A DNA stretch of 7,169 nucleotides from Gammaproteobacteria bacterium (lineage in GTDB: Bacteria; Pseudomonadota; Gammaproteobacteria; BMS3Bbin11), in assembly GCA_030636465.1 (NCBI GenBank), contig DAOVWW010000070.1, positions 1-7,169 of the forward strand. Direction: 5' to 3'. Position numbers and translations under genes: made by a program. Within the stretch, counting starts at the first letter, position 1, and each line of letters starts with the position of its first letter. Below are positions 6,544 through 7,169 of this stretch, piece after piece. The notes under the pieces are model-generated. The model had not been told where the DNA came from, searched no databases, and saw only the letters and a list, made by a program, of their open reading frames with translations.

Positions 6544-6732
6544 TTACACCTGTTCCCATTCAAGCAAATAATTAACTTTATGAATCATACCGCGCACGGC
6601 TGGAGTATCTTCTACTTCTACTGTGTGATGCATGCGGCGCAGTCCGAGTCCTTTTACACAGGCCATGTGTTTCTTACCACGGCCATACATGCTCTTAACG
6701 AGCTTTACTTTTAACATTTTCTTTTCAGCCAT
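6544..6732 (-). CDS. rpmD: 50S ribosomal protein L30
   Basis: The 62-residue protein resembles L30 (59 in E. coli): a first strand [16 protein letters not shown], the family signature [23 protein letters not shown] (from 28), and a final strand [11 protein letters not shown]30 lies on the large subunit near 5S rRNA. The ATG at 6732 follows AGGGAG at good spacing; the longer reading from a TTG at 6768, overlapping the rpsE stop, is less likely. The protein has a slightly longer N-terminus (MAEKKM) than E. coli L30, and the inner M6 is an alternative start. It is 32 bases from rpsE. Confidence 0.97.
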   Translation of the reverse strand: MAEKKMLKVKLVKSMYGRGKKHMACVKGLGLRRMHHTVEVEDTPAVRGMIHKVNYLLEWEQV

Positions 6733-6764
6733 AATGATGCTCCCTACTAAATCAGTCGTGCCAA

Positions 6765-7169
6765 TCAATCACGCAGGTCTTCGACTTTTAAACCACGTTT
6801 CGCAGCTACCTGAGAAGGACTACTTACACCTTGAAGTCCTTTTAAGGTTGCCCTTACTACATTTACAGGGTTAGTCGAACCTATACATTTAGCCAGCACA
6901 TTGCGAACACCTACCGCTTCAAACACGGCACGCATACTACCACCAGCGATTATACCAGTACCTTCTGAGCCTGGACGCATAATAACTTTTGACGCGCTAA
7001 AGATGGTTTCAGTCGGGTAGAACAAAGTGCCGTTATCAAGGTCAATCTTAACCATTGATTTCCGCGCTTCTTCAAGTGCCTTTTGTACAGCAACAGGTAC
7101 TTCACGGGCTTTGCCTCTACCCATACCAACGTTACCGTTTCCATCACCAACAACCACCAGTGCTGAGAA
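6765..7169 (-). CDS. rpsE: 30S ribosomal protein S5, N-terminus missing (partial)
   Basis: The open frame runs from the right edge, [20 protein letters not shown], for 134 residues to a TGA at 6767-6765. It matches S5 (166 residues in E. coli) from about residue 33 on, so roughly 30 N-terminal residues lie beyond the window, including the loop where spectinomycin-resistance changes are known. Further signatures are [40 protein letters not shown] and [16 protein letters not shown]5 sits at the mRNA entry channel and affects decoding accuracy and helicase action. A GTG inside the segment at 7157 encodes a normal internal Val and is not the start. Confidence 0.98.
   Translation of the reverse strand, partial: FSALVVVGDGNGNVGMGRGKAREVPVAVQKALEEARKSMVKIDLDNGTLFYPTETIFSASKVIMRPGSEGTGIIAGGSMRAVFEAVGVRNVLAKCIGSTNPVNVVRATLKGLQGVSSPSQVAAKRGLKVEDLRD

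Noticed and set aside
6542..6559. Longer rplO start adding MGTGVI
   Set aside because: The ATG at 6541 gives the conserved L15 N-terminus and has AGGTG upstream; the extension would overlap rpmD.
6733..6768. Longer rpmD start at a TTG overlapping the rpsE stop
   Set aside because: The ATG at 6732 has an AGGGAG ribosome binding site and gives near-normal L30 length.
7155..7157. GTG as the start of rpsE
   Set aside because: The frame continues to the window edge with conserved S5 residues FSAL before it, so the GTG is an internal valine.

Overview
The window is a stretch of bacterial chromosome of moderate, slightly AT-leaning composition. Nearly all of it is the distal part of the spc ribosomal-protein operon followed by the alpha operon, both read on the minus strand (right to left). 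The order is rpsE (partial), rpmD, rplO, secY, rpmJ, then rpsM, rpsK, rpsD, rpoA, rplQ. That order, with rpmJ directly after secY and no adk, map or infA between them, together with the sequences of SecY, the RpoA C-terminal domain, S13 and S11 and a uvrA gene converging on the cluster, points to a gammaproteobacterium. The S4 protein (zinc-cysteine type) and the RpoA N-terminal domain differ from the familiar enterobacterial and pseudomonad forms, so a less-studied or early-branching lineage is plausible. This is inference from sequence alone.

Right part (about 4641-7169): the end of the spc operon, tightly packed. The rplO stop and secY start overlap by one base, and rpmD and rplO are 2 bases apart. 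These genes supply ribosomal proteins S5, L30, L15 and L36 and the SecY translocon channel. A 157-base gap follows rpmJ. It holds a candidate promoter and, just before rpsM, a leader that can fold so that the Shine-Dalgarno and first codons of rpsM are paired. This resembles the E. coli alpha-operon leader on which S4 acts as translational repressor.

Middle part (1599-4483): the alpha operon, rpsM-rpsK-rpsD-rpoA-rplQ, encoding S13, S11, S4, RNA polymerase alpha subunit and L17. It ends in a strong hairpin with U-tract at about 1542-1581.

Left part (1-1541): two accessory genes on the same strand. One is a hemerythrin-like (HHE) helical protein with its own well-formed promoter (TTGACA-17-TATCCT). 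The other is a SAM hydrolase (SAM hydroxide adenosyltransferase, former DUF62 family) with its Asp-Arg-His catalytic triad intact. They are followed by the convergent 3' end of uvrA at the left edge.

Most of the window is conserved housekeeping sequence. I see no mobile element, CRISPR array, tRNA or rRNA, and no clear undescribed system. The points most worth a second look are the C+ (four-cysteine) S4 in the alpha operon, the alternative foldings of the rpsM leader, and the hemerythrin-like protein with several expected iron ligands replaced.
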